46,762 nt of DNA. Source: 67-14 sp035502775. Its GTDB lineage: Bacteria; Actinomycetota; Thermoleophilia; Solirubrobacterales; 70-9. The position numbers were made by a program, and so were the translations under genes. Of the stretch, positions 8,842 to 18,088 are shown piece by piece. The notes beneath the pieces were generated by a model that saw only the letters and a program-made list of their open reading frames with translations, was not told the DNA's origin and did no database searches. The DNA lies in assembly GCA_035502775.1 (NCBI GenBank), contig DATJUB010000011.1, positions 1 to 46,762 on the forward strand, in the 5' to 3' direction. Position 1 is the stretch's first letter. Every line of letters begins with the position of its first letter.

Positions 8842-9096
8842 TTGCCTAATATCGGACCATTGGAAATCGCGATCGTCGTCGCCATAGCCCTGGTGATCTT
8901 CGGTCCGAAGAAGATTCCCGAACTGGGCCGCTCCGCCGGTCAGACCTTCCGCGAGTTCAAGGGCGCGATGGCCGGTGAGAACAAGGATTCCGGCAAGGCG
9001 ACGGCAACCGCCGAAGAGGTCCCGGCCGCCGCCTCAGCCACCGTGTCGAACGCGGCCACTGCCGGTACATCCAGGGTTCCTGACGACCAAGCCTAG
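8842..9096 (+). CDS. tatA: Twin-arginine translocase subunit TatA
   Basis: An 84-residue TatA/E protein: a short N-terminus (PNIGPLEIAI), one membrane helix (to about residue 19), the FGPKKIPELGRSAG hinge and amphipathic helix, then a polar Ala/Thr-rich tail. TatA multimers form the variable pore that exports folded proteins with twin-arginine signals. The start is TTG 8842, chosen because AAGGGA lies five bases upstream and the protein then begins at the canonical position; GTG 8815 would add nine residues with no family support. No tatC or tatB is in the window. Confidence 0.9.
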   Translation: MPNIGPLEIAIVVAIALVIFGPKKIPELGRSAGQTFREFKGAMAGENKDSGKATATAEEVPAAASATVSNAATAGTSRVPDDQA

Positions 9097-9115
9097 GTCG
9101 AGAGCGCAGTTTTGA

Positions 9116-9144
9116 TTGAGATTTCCTGAGCAATCGGCTACGTT
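9116..9144 (+). promoter_or_regulatory. Possible promoter for the small secreted protein
   Basis: TTGAGA (9116-9121) and TACGTT (9139-9144) are separated by 17 bases, which fits a vegetative sigma factor. The pair lies 97 bases upstream of the ATG at 9241. The -10 match is only moderate. Confidence 0.3.
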
Positions 9145-9240
9145 CTTTGAATCCCCGGAAATTCGTTCGTTCACCCGGTCGGGGCGACAGGAGAGTCGAA
9201 GACCAGAAGGTCAGGTGAGCCAACTGGAGGAGAAGTTCGC

Positions 9241-9720
9241 ATGAAGCCCGCAAGCAAGCTGCTCACTCTCATTGGGATGATCATGGTACTCGGTGCCTTT
9301 TCAGCCGCAGGACCGGCCGCGGCTGCGACTGGCAGCGGTGATATGGACTTGATCATTGACGGTACGCAGTGCCAGGTCACCTTTGACTGGAACACGGGTG
9401 CGGGCAACCCGGCTCCACCAGCGGGATCTCCTGCGACCCTGAGCAGTTTCGGGACATCGGGCTGCTCGGCGTCGATTGCCGAACCACCGACCACCCTGAC
9501 GGTGTCATTCGCGTTTGGTGGTGCGGCTTGGGTCAGCGGTGTCATCCAGGTCAGAACCTTCGGCATCGACTGCCGGTACAACGTTCCTGGAATGAGTGGG
9601 ACATACTCCGGAGCCAACCCGGTCGAAACCTTCGTCTCCGGCCACTTGAACAAGTCCTTCGGTAGTTTCCTTTGTCCCTCTCCGGTCCTTGTCGGGATCG
9701 GAGCGTATTTCCACGTCTAG
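9241..9720 (+). CDS. Small secreted protein of unknown function
   Basis: A 159-residue protein starting with a clear Sec signal peptide (MKPASKLLTLIGMIMVLGAF, cleavage likely after AAA near residue 29). The mature part is rich in Gly, Ser and Thr, contains four cysteines (in TQCQV, SGCSA, IDCRY and FLCPS) that could form two disulfides, and has no motif I recognise. GGAGGAGAA stands ahead of the ATG. Base composition looks lower in GC than the neighbours, which may mean recent arrival or fast evolution. It converges with the synthase gene downstream; the 52-base gap holds no clear terminator. Confidence 0.7.
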   Translation: MKPASKLLTLIGMIMVLGAFSAAGPAAAATGSGDMDLIIDGTQCQVTFDWNTGAGNPAPPAGSPATLSSFGTSGCSASIAEPPTTLTVSFAFGGAAWVSGVIQVRTFGIDCRYNVPGMSGTYSGANPVETFVSGHLNKSFGSFLCPSPVLVGIGAYFHV

Positions 9721-9772
9721 CGTCCGAAACTCAAAGCTTGTCGGTCGTCCCGGCAAATCTTGGTCATGGGAG

Positions 9773-10879
9773 CTAGACCGCCCAGGCCCCGGATGACCTG
9801 AGCAGGCCGATCTCGGCGTCGAGGAAGTCGTTTTCGACCCGGCGGATCGTGTTGCCGGCCCAGGCCTGGGAGATCACCGAGGGCAGGGTCTTGGCGATCA
9901 CCTGAAGGCGCCCACTCGGCCCGGGCCACGGGGCATTGCCCGTTTTCAGGGCGCAGCTCCGGTAGTGGAGGTCGGTGAAGAGCAGCATCAGCACGGCGGC
10001 GGTCCGGACGGCCGCGGTGCCACCGAGGTGCAGGCCCTCGAACAGGCGCCGGTAGGCGGGAGCGCGGCTGAGCGCCATCGCCATGAACTCCTCGCGGACC
10101 TCGCTCACCACCGGCTTCGCGGCGGCCTCGTGACCGGACATCCCGAGCAGCGGTTTCAGCGAAGGGTGATAGCCGATTCCTCGTTCCAGGTCCCGCTCGA
10201 TGTCGCGGGTGACGTTTGCCAGCTGGATCATCTCACTGACCAGGAAGGCGTCCTCTCGAGCCCCGTCGGTCAGGTCCCGGTCGGCGACCTGACCCAGGGT
10301 GAACAGGGCGGGGTAGCCGATCACGTTGCGGCAGTAGAGGGCCAACTGCTCCTGATCGGCCAGCACGCCGCCCTGGCGATCGAAGATCTCGGTAGACCAG
10401 ATCATTCCCTCGGCCATCGAGCGCACCAGCTGCACGATCTGCCGCTGGACCGGCAGGGTGAAGGTCCGAAAGACCGAGTCGACCAGATCGTGGCGATCGA
10501 TCAGCAGCAGGTAGACGCGGTCCCGCTCGCCTCTCGCCGCGGATCGCGGCAGGCCGGCCGGGGCGGCCAGGTCCGGTGAGTCGAACCGTCCGGCGAAACG
10601 GGCCAGCTCGGCCGCGCATGTCTCGGGGTCGTCGATCAGATCCTCGTAGGTGTCGAGCATCCGGCAGTACAGGTAGGCGACCGCGGAGGCGATCGCCTGC
10701 TCGCGGGGCAGCACGACGATGCTCGCGCCGAAGCTGCGGGCCGCATGGGGGAGGATCCGCCACACGAAACGCTCAGGGTCGCTCTCGCGGGCCAGGGCCT
10801 CGATGTCGGGGCGGCGCCGGTCCACCGTGAGGCCTCGCAGAAGCAGGGCCGGGCCGATCGATCGATGGGTTCTCCTCAC
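9773..10879 (-). CDS. Phytoene/squalene synthase-like protein
   Basis: A 368-residue all-helical trans-isoprenyl diphosphate synthase of the squalene/phytoene type, which joins two prenyl diphosphates head to head. The first Asp-rich motif is DTYED within YLYCRMLDTYEDLIDD. The second is NVTRDIERD, here with Glu and Arg spacing slightly different from the usual N-x-x-RDxxED. No other carotenoid or hopanoid gene is adjacent, so the product (squalene, phytoene or another) is undecided. The start given is GTG 10879. GTG 10825 is an alternative with a better ribosome site (GAGG seven bases upstream) and would still keep both motifs. Confidence 0.82.
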   Translation of the reverse strand: MRRTHRSIGPALLLRGLTVDRRRPDIEALARESDPERFVWRILPHAARSFGASIVVLPREQAIASAVAYLYCRMLDTYEDLIDDPETCAAELARFAGRFDSPDLAAPAGLPRSAARGERDRVYLLLIDRHDLVDSVFRTFTLPVQRQIVQLVRSMAEGMIWSTEIFDRQGGVLADQEQLALYCRNVIGYPALFTLGQVADRDLTDGAREDAFLVSEMIQLANVTRDIERDLERGIGYHPSLKPLLGMSGHEAAAKPVVSEVREEFMAMALSRAPAYRRLFEGLHLGGTAAVRTAAVLMLLFTDLHYRSCALKTGNAPWPGPSGRLQVIAKTLPSVISQAWAGNTIRRVENDFLDAEIGLLRSSGAWAV

Positions 10880-10939
10880 CGGTTCAACCTAGCAGCGGCG
10901 AGTTCTGTCCTTCCTAAATTTTCGGCCCGCCCGGTGTTC

Positions 10940-13900
10940 CTATTTCTTGATCTTCGCGGTGCGCTTGGCGGAGGCGAGCTTCTTGCCGGCGGCGCTCGCG
11001 GTGACCGTCACGTTCAGCTTCTTGCCGGCCTTCGCCTGCTTCTTCACGGCGATCTTGATCGTGCGCTTGGCGGTGGCCCCCGGAGCGAGCGAGCCGACCA
11101 TGACGGCCTTGGGTGCCTTGGCGAGCTTCTTGGTGACCGCGGTCTTCAGCGACAGCCCCGAGACGGCCGTGCCCCCGGTGTTCTTCACCGTCGCGGTGAC
11201 CTTCAGCTTCTTGCCCCGTTTCACCTTCTTGGCCGCGCTCAGCTTGACCGTGATCTTCGCCGGCGGTGGGACCGGAACGGCGACCGCGGTGCCGGTCAGG
11301 GTGGACGAGAACGAGCCGGCGTCGGTGACCACGGTCATCTGGGCCGAACGGCTGGTCGCCGAACCGAACTCCGGGGTGAACGTGACGCTGTAGTCACAGG
11401 TCGTTCCGGGGTTCTTGACGCCGTCGCAGGCAGTCGGATCGGAAAGCTTGAAGGATCCAGCGTCGGTCCCGCTGATCGCGGCGGAGACGACCGTCAGAGG
11501 GTTGTCTCCGTCGGAAGTGATGGTGAACGGCATGGCGGGTCCGCTCTCACCGATCGTGATCTCACCGAAGTCGCGACTCGCCGGTGTGAGCGTCCCGGAC
11601 GGATTGATGCCGGTGCCGAACAGCTCGACCGCGATGTCGGAGGACTGGGTGTCGAACACGAGTACGGCCTCCTTCTCGCCGATCGTGCCCGGCTTCATCG
11701 TGATCCCGTAACGGCAGGTGGAACCGATCGCGATGGTCTGACCGTCGCAGGTGTTCGAGGCGATCTCGAACTCGGCCGCGTCCGGACCGAAGATCGCGGC
11801 ATCCGAGAACTCGGCGGCGGTGGTCCCAGCGGAGGTGACCGTGAGCGTCTTCACCGGACTGGTCTGTTCGATCCGCACCTCACCGAACTCGGCCACCTCG
11901 GGAGTGACGGTGGCGTCGGGGTAGACCGCGGTTCCGGTCAGGGCCGATTGCGACGGGCTGGAAGCCGCGTTGGAGTCGACAACCAGGGTGGCCGTCCGTG
12001 TGGCGTGGTCGCTGTATTCCGGGTCAAAAATCACGGGGATGGTGCAGGTCTGGGTTGTGGCGATGGGCGCATTCGTGCATCCCGTGATGTCGCCGAGTTC
12101 GTAGTCGGCGGCGTCGGGGCCGGTCAGGCCGACGTCGTCGATCGTGAGCGAGGTGGTGCCGTTCGAGGTGACCGTGAACCCGTGACTGACCATGCCGTCA
12201 TTGATCGTCGCATTGCCGAAGTCGTGGCTGGCGGGAGTCAGCGAGATCCCGGGATTGATCGCCGTGCCGGTGACGGTCATCTGCTGGTCGCCCGAGTCGG
12301 GATCGTCGCTGGGCACATCGACGTACAGTGACTTGTTGCCCAGCCCGAACGCGAGCACGGGGGTCATGACCATCTTGAACTCGCAGCTGCCGCCGGGCTG
12401 GATCGTCTGGTTGGTGCAGGTGTCGCTGCCGCCGACGATCTCGAAGCTGCCCGAATCTCCGGCACTTTCGGCGACCTGGCCGATGTGCAGCGGTGCGGTG
12501 CCGGTCGAGTTCACGGTCACGGTCTTGGCCTCGCTGGTCGCTCCCGCCGGCACCTCACCGAACTCGAGCGGGTTGGGGTCGACGGTGACCTGGGGCTGGA
12601 CCCCGGTGCCGCTGAGAGACACCGTCAGGTTGGGTCCGTCGGCATTCGAGATGTTCAGAGTGGCCGACTTGGCGCCGGTACCGGTCGGCTCGAACGAGAC
12701 CTGCTTCTCGCAGGGGCTGCTGATCGTGGCGGTGCAGGCGGTGCTGTTGTCGATCGAGAACTGGTCGGCATCGGGGCCGGTGATGGTGAATCCCGACAGG
12801 TCCGCTCCGGGGGCACCGGAATTGACGAGGCTCACGCTTTCGGGGCCGGCGGTGTCTCCCAGCACCACGTTCCCGAAGTCGACCGAGCCGGGATCGGCGG
12901 CAACGTCGGCGAAGCTCATCAGCACGGGAACCCCGCAGCCCGAGCAGCCGCCACCGCCGACATCGGCCGCGGCCAGGTCCGGGGCGCCGTCGCCGTTGAA
13001 GTCACCCTGGGCCTGTCCCCACAGGTTGTGGGACTCATTGGGGTTTCGCTGATAATCGAAGGGCGAACCGGGAGCCACTGTGAAACCCCCGTCGCCTCCA
13101 CTCAGCAGCATGCCCGCCCGGTAGAGGCGCGGTCCGTTCGGCTGGAAGATCTGCAGGTAGGCAAGGTCACCGGCGTCGCCGTCTCCGTCGAAATCGGCGG
13201 TGACGATTTCGCTGAATGAACGAAGCCCCTCGAAGGTCACCCCGCTGAAGATCGTTCCTGAGGGGTTCGGATTGGTCACCAGATCGTTCGTGTCGTCACC
13301 GAGCAGGGTCTGGACCGAACTGGCGTAGAAATCGGGCGCGACCGCGCTGGCGGCACCGACGTCGTCGTTGCCGTCGCCGTTGAAGTCGGCGGTGACCATC
13401 GAGTTGACGGTCCTGGTGCTGCCGGCCAGGACGAGGGGGCTGTGGGTCGATGTCGTGAACGATCCGTTGCCGTCGCCGAGGATCACGTAGACGCTACTCG
13501 CGGCGTTGCCGAAGGCGACGTCCTGATCTCCGTCGCCGTTGAAGTCGCCCATGGTCGCCGAGTGCAGGTTGCCGGCCCCCGGGATCTGACCGGTGGTGAA
13601 GAGGAACGAGCCGGTTCCCTGGGCGATGCCGACCCCGTATTCGCTGCCGTCGGAGCCGTAGACGATGTCGTCCAGACCGTCCTGGTTGATGTCGCCGATG
13701 GCGATCGAGTTGCGGGCCATGGGTGTGGCATTGGGAAACATGGCCTGGCGCGGTCCGAAGCCGCCGTTGCCGTCGCCGACGTATGTGTAGACGGGACTGT
13801 TGGACTGGTAGGGGTACCCGAAGATGTCGACGTCGTCGTCACCGCTGGTGAAGTTGCCGACGCCGAGCGAGTAGCAGCCCTGGCCGGTCAGATCGCAGTC

Positions 13901-14173
13901 GAGGGTGCCGTTGCTTTCGAACTCTCCGCCGCCGGAGGCGAGCAGGATGTTGATGCCCGGGTGGTTGTTGGTCGTACTGGAGCCGCTGGCCACCGCCATG
14001 TCGTCGAGGCCGTCTCCGTCGAAGTCCGCCGTGGCGACGTCGCTGGGGGCACCGACCTGGGAGATGGTCCCGCCGGTTCCCGGTTCGAACTTCAGGGCCG
14101 AAGCAGAAGCCGGCAGCAGCACGAGGGCCGCAAGCGCGGCGATGACGGTGGCGAAAAGGCGGCGATTCGACAT
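10940..14173 (-). CDS. Large secreted FG-GAP and choice-of-anchor-D repeat protein
   Basis: A secreted protein of about 1077 residues. A signal peptide (to about residue 26) is followed by FG-GAP/VCBS repeats with Ca-binding loops of the DxDxDGxxD type (TADFDGDGLDD, GDFNGDGDQD, ADFNGDGNDD), probably a beta-propeller, to about residue 430. Then come five choice-of-anchor-D (ASH-like) Ig-type repeats of about 105 residues, each opening with xDFG or xEFG and each holding one pair of cysteines. A lysine-rich CARDB-like domain forms the C-terminus. No enzyme motif or membrane anchor is seen, so adhesion or envelope scaffolding is the likely role. ATG 14173 is chosen over TTG 14185 because GGGGAG lies 4-5 bases before it. 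Confidence 0.85.
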   Translation of the reverse strand: MSNRRLFATVIAALAALVLLPASASALKFEPGTGGTISQVGAPSDVATADFDGDGLDDMAVASGSSTTNNHPGINILLASGGGEFESNGTLDCDLTGQGCYSLGVGNFTSGDDDVDIFGYPYQSNSPVYTYVGDGNGGFGPRQAMFPNATPMARNSIAIGDINQDGLDDIVYGSDGSEYGVGIAQGTGSFLFTTGQIPGAGNLHSATMGDFNGDGDQDVAFGNAASSVYVILGDGNGSFTTSTHSPLVLAGSTRTVNSMVTADFNGDGNDDVGAASAVAPDFYASSVQTLLGDDTNDLVTNPNPSGTIFSGVTFEGLRSFSEIVTADFDGDGDAGDLAYLQIFQPNGPRLYRAGMLLSGGDGGFTVAPGSPFDYQRNPNESHNLWGQAQGDFNGDGAPDLAAADVGGGGCSGCGVPVLMSFADVAADPGSVDFGNVVLGDTAGPESVSLVNSGAPGADLSGFTITGPDADQFSIDNSTACTATISSPCEKQVSFEPTGTGAKSATLNISNADGPNLTVSLSGTGVQPQVTVDPNPLEFGEVPAGATSEAKTVTVNSTGTAPLHIGQVAESAGDSGSFEIVGGSDTCTNQTIQPGGSCEFKMVMTPVLAFGLGNKSLYVDVPSDDPDSGDQQMTVTGTAINPGISLTPASHDFGNATINDGMVSHGFTVTSNGTTSLTIDDVGLTGPDAADYELGDITGCTNAPIATTQTCTIPVIFDPEYSDHATRTATLVVDSNAASSPSQSALTGTAVYPDATVTPEVAEFGEVRIEQTSPVKTLTVTSAGTTAAEFSDAAIFGPDAAEFEIASNTCDGQTIAIGSTCRYGITMKPGTIGEKEAVLVFDTQSSDIAVELFGTGINPSGTLTPASRDFGEITIGESGPAMPFTITSDGDNPLTVVSAAISGTDAGSFKLSDPTACDGVKNPGTTCDYSVTFTPEFGSATSRSAQMTVVTDAGSFSSTLTGTAVAVPVPPPAKITVKLSAAKKVKRGKKLKVTATVKNTGGTAVSGLSLKTAVTKKLAKAPKAVMVGSLAPGATAKRTIKIAVKKQAKAGKKLNVTVTASAAGKKLASAKRTAKIKK

Positions 14174-14375
14174 TGAGCTCCCCAAAGATTGGTTTCCCTG
14201 ACCCGATGACTCTATTGAACAACGCTCGGTATCGCCAATAGGTGCGGTTTCTCGCCCCCGGACCGATTACTTTCGCGGTGGGCCCTGGTCTCACCTCACA
14301 ATGAACTCTTCTCTTCCCGGCACATCCCCTGTAACTTCCCCGACTGTGAACCAGTCATCACAGGAAACTCACAGA

Positions 14376-15359
14376 ATGCACGCGCCTTCTGATCAGCCCG
14401 CGATCACCGTCGAGGGACTGGTCAAGACCTTCGGTGACGTACGCGCGCTCGACGGTGTCGATCTGGAGGTGAAGACCGGCTCCGTACTCGGACTGCTGGG
14501 GCCGAACGGCGCCGGCAAGACGACCTGCGTACGGGTGCTCACCACGCTGCTGAAGCCCGACCAGGGCACCGTGCGGGTCGCCGGGATGGACGTGGTCAAG
14601 GAAGCCGCGGCGCTGCGCGAGAAGATCGGCCTCGCCGGTCAGTACGCGGCAGTCGACGAGAACCTGACCGGCACCGAGAACCTGACCATGGTCGGGCGCC
14701 TCTACGGCATGAAACGCGCCGACGCGAAGGCCCGCGCGCTCGAGCTGCTCGACCGGTTCGCCCTGCTCGACGCGGCCGATCGCCCGGCCCGCACCTACTC
14801 CGGGGGCATGCGCCGCCGCCTCGATCTGGCCGACGCCCTGGTGGCGAGGCCGGCGATCCTCTTTCTCGACGAGCCGACCACCGGGCTCGACCCGCGCAGC
14901 CGGATCGCGCTCTGGGAGATGATCGAGGGGCTGGTCGCCGACGGCACGACCGTGCTGCTCACCACCCAGTACCTCGACGAGGCCGATCGCCTGGCCGACC
15001 GCATCGCCGTGATCGACTACGGCAAGGTGGTCGCCGACGGTACCTCGGACGAGCTGAAGGACCGGGTCGGCGGCGAGCGCCTCGAGGTCAAGCTCAACGA
15101 CGAGACCATGAACCAGCGGGCGATCGAGCTGCTCGCTTCGATGTCGGACGAGGATCCCTTCGTCGAGGGCGAGTCGGTCAAGCTCGCGGTGCGCAGGCGT
15201 CACGGAGCGATCGCCGAGGCCGTACAGAAGCTGAACGGGGCCGACATCGCGATCGATGACATCGGGCTGCGCCGTCCCACCCTGGACGAGGTCTTCCTCA
15301 GCCTGACCGGACACGCGCTCGAAACGGATGAAGAAGTCGAAGAGGAGGACGGACAGTGA
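14376..15359 (+). CDS. drrA: ABC transporter ATP-binding protein, DrrA family
   Basis: A 327-residue ATPase with Walker A (GPNGAGKTT), ABC signature (YSGGMRRRLDLA) and Walker B (ILFLDEPTTGLD), plus the C-terminal extension typical of the daunorubicin-resistance DrrA family. It would power export of a lipid, antibiotic or other hydrophobic compound through the DrrB-like permease encoded next. ATG 14376 is preferred to ATG 14301 because it has AGGAAA eight bases upstream and begins just before the conserved fold. Its stop overlaps the next start by four bases (GTGA), so the two are translationally coupled. The substrate is unknown. Confidence 0.92.
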   Translation: MHAPSDQPAITVEGLVKTFGDVRALDGVDLEVKTGSVLGLLGPNGAGKTTCVRVLTTLLKPDQGTVRVAGMDVVKEAAALREKIGLAGQYAAVDENLTGTENLTMVGRLYGMKRADAKARALELLDRFALLDAADRPARTYSGGMRRRLDLADALVARPAILFLDEPTTGLDPRSRIALWEMIEGLVADGTTVLLTTQYLDEADRLADRIAVIDYGKVVADGTSDELKDRVGGERLEVKLNDETMNQRAIELLASMSDEDPFVEGESVKLAVRRRHGAIAEAVQKLNGADIAIDDIGLRRPTLDEVFLSLTGHALETDEEVEEEDGQ

Positions 15360-16123
15360 AGCGCCTGATTTCGGACACCCTGGTGATCGCCGAGCGCAAC
15401 CTGATCCGGCTGCCGCGGGCACCCGATCTGCTGCTGGCCTTCACGGTCCAGCCGATCATGTTCCTGCTGCTGTTCGTGTACGTCTTCGGCGGGGCGATCG
15501 TCACGCCGGGCTACGACTACAAGGACTTCCTGCTGCCCGGGATCATCGTCCAGAACATCGCCTTCGGCGGTTTCGTGACCGCGGTCGGCCTGAACGAGGA
15601 CCTCAGCAAGGGCCTGATCGACCGTTTCCGCTCGCTGCCGATGGCGCGGCCCGCGGTGCTGGCCGGCCGGACCCTCGCCGACGTGGCGACCAACTTCCTC
15701 TCGGTCGTGATCCTCACCGTCACCGGACTGGTGATCGGTTTCCGCTTCGACAACGGACCGGGTGAGGTCATCCTCGGGATCATCCTGCTGCTCCTGTTCG
15801 GCTACGCCTTCTCCTGGGTGTTCGCCTGGCTGGGCCTGCTGGTCTCCTCACCGGAGTCGGCCAACTCGGTCGGATTCATCGCGGTCTTCCCGCTCACCTT
15901 CATCTCGTCCGCCTTCGTGCCGGTCGATTCGATGCCCGGCGCGCTCCAGTGGTTCGCCGAGATCAACCCGTTCACGGTCGTGGTCGACGCGATGCGCGCA
16001 CTCTGGGTCGGAGCCCCCGCCGGCAACAGCGTCTGGGGAGCATTCGCCTGGTCCTTCATCATTCTCGCGATCTTCTCGCCGCTGGCGGTGGCGAAGTACC
16101 GCGCTGCCTCCGGCGGCCGCTGA
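15356..16123 (+). CDS. drrB: ABC-2 type transporter permease, DrrB family
   Basis: A 255-residue membrane protein with about six hydrophobic segments and the ABC-2 family pattern: LPGIIVQNIAFGGF in the first half, the RFRSLPMARPAVLAGR cytoplasmic loop, and PLTFISSAFVPVDSMPGALQ before the last segments. It forms the membrane part of the DrrAB exporter with the preceding ATPase. The GTG start overlaps that gene's stop. A strong hairpin follows 16 bases after its stop. Confidence 0.92.
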   Translation: MKRLISDTLVIAERNLIRLPRAPDLLLAFTVQPIMFLLLFVYVFGGAIVTPGYDYKDFLLPGIIVQNIAFGGFVTAVGLNEDLSKGLIDRFRSLPMARPAVLAGRTLADVATNFLSVVILTVTGLVIGFRFDNGPGEVILGIILLLLFGYAFSWVFAWLGLLVSSPESANSVGFIAVFPLTFISSAFVPVDSMPGALQWFAEINPFTVVVDAMRALWVGAPAGNSVWGAFAWSFIILAIFSPLAVAKYRAASGGR

Positions 16124-16139
16124 GCGGAGCGGCCGGCCC

Positions 16140-16190
16140 CGAACCGATCGGGAAAACAACGAGATAGTCGTTGTTTTCCCGATCGGTTCG
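16140..16190. terminator. Perfect 23-bp hairpin after drrAB
   Basis: Arms 16140-16162 and 16168-16190 are perfectly complementary over 23 bases, with loop GATAG (16163-16167). It lies between the drrB stop and the next gene (ATG 16225), both on the plus strand, so it can end the drrAB transcript or shape the leader of the next one. The right arm holds TTGTTTTCCCG, but there is no terminal U run. The geometry matches the hairpins at 6457, 27906 and 29164. Confidence 0.8.
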
Positions 16191-16224
16191 CTCTGGTGGG
16201 ACGAACCCGGAATATGCTCCGGTC

Positions 16225-18015
16225 ATGGAGCCCTCAGCGAGTCCCGAAGCCCAGTCCTCCCCGATCGAGCCCGGCACCCCCGGCGACGGCCTGATCCTCA
16301 ATCCGGGCAGCTACTCGGCTCCCCATCTCGACCCGGCTGACGAGGCCCGCCTGAAGGCGATGATCGATTGGTTCGAGGCCCGCGGCAAGAAGAAGCTGAA
16401 GGACGACGACCGTGAGTACCGCTGGTACTCGGACTTCCTGGAGATGCAGGCGAAGGAGGGCATCTTCGCCACCTTCCTCACCCCGGCCCGCGACGCCGGG
16501 GGCGACCCCGAGCGGCGCTGGGACACCCAGCGGATCTGCGCTTTCAACGAACTCTCCGCCTTCTACGGCCTGCCGTACTGGTACACGTGGCAGGTCTCTA
16601 TCCTCGGGCTCGGCCCGATCTTCCAGTCGGACAACGAGGCGGCCCGGAAGAAGGCTGCCGAGCTGCTCTCGGACGGCTCGATCTTCGCCTTCGGCCTCTC
16701 CGAGCGCGAGCACGGCGCCGACATCTACTCGACCGACATGGTGCTGCGGCCCGCCGGGGACGACGGGGCGGGGCAGACCTACACCGCGACCGGCGGCAAG
16801 TACTACATCGGCAACGGCAACGAGGCGGCTATGGTCTCCGTCTTCGGCCGGGTCGAGGGCATCGAGGGAGCGGACGGATACGCCTTCTTCTCGGCCAGCT
16901 CCACCCATTCGAACTATGAGCTGGTCCGCAACGTGGTCAACTCCCAGAGCTACGTCTCCCAGTTCAACCTGAACGCCTATCCGGTCGAGTCGGCCGATGT
17001 CCTCCACACCGGCCCCGGGGCATTCGACGCGGCTCTCAACACGGTAAACATCGGCAAGTTCAACCTCGGCTTCGCTTCGATCGGGATCTGCGAGCACGCG
17101 CTCTGGGAGGCGATCACTCACGCCGACTCAAGGGTGCTCTACGGCATGAGGGTCACCGACTTCCCGCACGTCAGCCAGGCCTTCACCGACGCTTTCGCCC
17201 GCCTCGTCGCGATGAAGCTGTTCGCCTACCGCTCGATCGACTACTTCCGGACCGCCTCACTCGAGGACCGGCGCTACCTTCTGTTCAACCCGCTCACCAA
17301 GATGAAGGTGACGACCGAGGGCGAGCGGGTGGTCGACCTGCTCTGGGACGTGATCGCGGCCAAGGGCTTCGAGCGGGACATGTGGTTTGAGATGGCCGCC
17401 CGCGACATCCGCGCCCTGCCGAAGCTGGAGGGCACGGTCCACGTCAACATGGCCCTGGTCCTGAAGTTCATGGGGTCGTACCTGTTCAACGCCGATCCCG
17501 ATCTGGCCGCGCCGCCGCGCACCCTGGAGCCGGGCGACGACGAGTTCCTGTTCGAACAGGGTCCGGCGCGGGGGCTGGGCAAGATCCGCTTCAGCCCCTG
17601 GCGGGACGCCTACGAACCGTTCGCCGAGGTGCCGAACGTCGCCAAGTTCGTCGAACTGGCGGAGTCCTTCACGCAGTTCCTGGTCGACGCCGGACCGGAC
17701 GAGACCCAGCAGAAGGATCTCGACTACCTGCTCACGCTGGGCGAGCTGTTCACCCTGATCCCGTACGGACAGCTGATCTGTGAGCAGGCCGCCCACATCG
17801 GCCTGCCGCTCGACACGCTCGACCAGATCTTCGACGTGCTGATCCGCGACTTCTCCGGCTACGCGGCCGAGCTTCACGGCAAGACCTCGGCGACCGAGGC
17901 CCAGCAGGAATGGGCCCGTTCGGCGATCACCAAGCCGGTGGTCGACACCGACCGGTTCCAGTCGGTCTGGGGCAAGACCCGGGCGCTCGCCGGCGGATAC
18001 GAGATGAAGCCCTAG
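16225..18015 (+). CDS. Divergent acyl-CoA dehydrogenase/oxidase-like flavoprotein
   Basis: A 596-residue member of the acyl-CoA dehydrogenase/oxidase superfamily. The middle domain motif (FAFGLSEREHGADIYSTDM) and the following beta domain with GGKYYIGNGNEAAMVSVFGR are recognisable, as is a long helical C-terminal half. The family's usual TEPxAGSD is replaced by SEREHGAD, a form seen in acyl-CoA oxidase-like branches. I could not place the catalytic carboxylate with confidence. ATG 16225 is chosen because the reading frame upstream runs into the hairpin. It stands alone; the gene after it is unrelated. Confidence 0.8.
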   Translation: MEPSASPEAQSSPIEPGTPGDGLILNPGSYSAPHLDPADEARLKAMIDWFEARGKKKLKDDDREYRWYSDFLEMQAKEGIFATFLTPARDAGGDPERRWDTQRICAFNELSAFYGLPYWYTWQVSILGLGPIFQSDNEAARKKAAELLSDGSIFAFGLSEREHGADIYSTDMVLRPAGDDGAGQTYTATGGKYYIGNGNEAAMVSVFGRVEGIEGADGYAFFSASSTHSNYELVRNVVNSQSYVSQFNLNAYPVESADVLHTGPGAFDAALNTVNIGKFNLGFASIGICEHALWEAITHADSRVLYGMRVTDFPHVSQAFTDAFARLVAMKLFAYRSIDYFRTASLEDRRYLLFNPLTKMKVTTEGERVVDLLWDVIAAKGFERDMWFEMAARDIRALPKLEGTVHVNMALVLKFMGSYLFNADPDLAAPPRTLEPGDDEFLFEQGPARGLGKIRFSPWRDAYEPFAEVPNVAKFVELAESFTQFLVDAGPDETQQKDLDYLLTLGELFTLIPYGQLICEQAAHIGLPLDTLDQIFDVLIRDFSGYAAELHGKTSATEAQQEWARSAITKPVVDTDRFQSVWGKTRALAGGYEMKP

Positions 18016-18088
18016 ACACGGCGGATGCGATGAGTTTCACCGAGAACTCGGGTCTTGGTGGTTGAGTGCAAACCACCGAGAGGAAACC

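Noticed and set aside
14206..14242. CTATTG/CAATAG inverted repeat between the FG-GAP and drrA genes as an operator
   Set aside because: Six-base arms with a long gap are expected by chance in a 200-base intergenic region.
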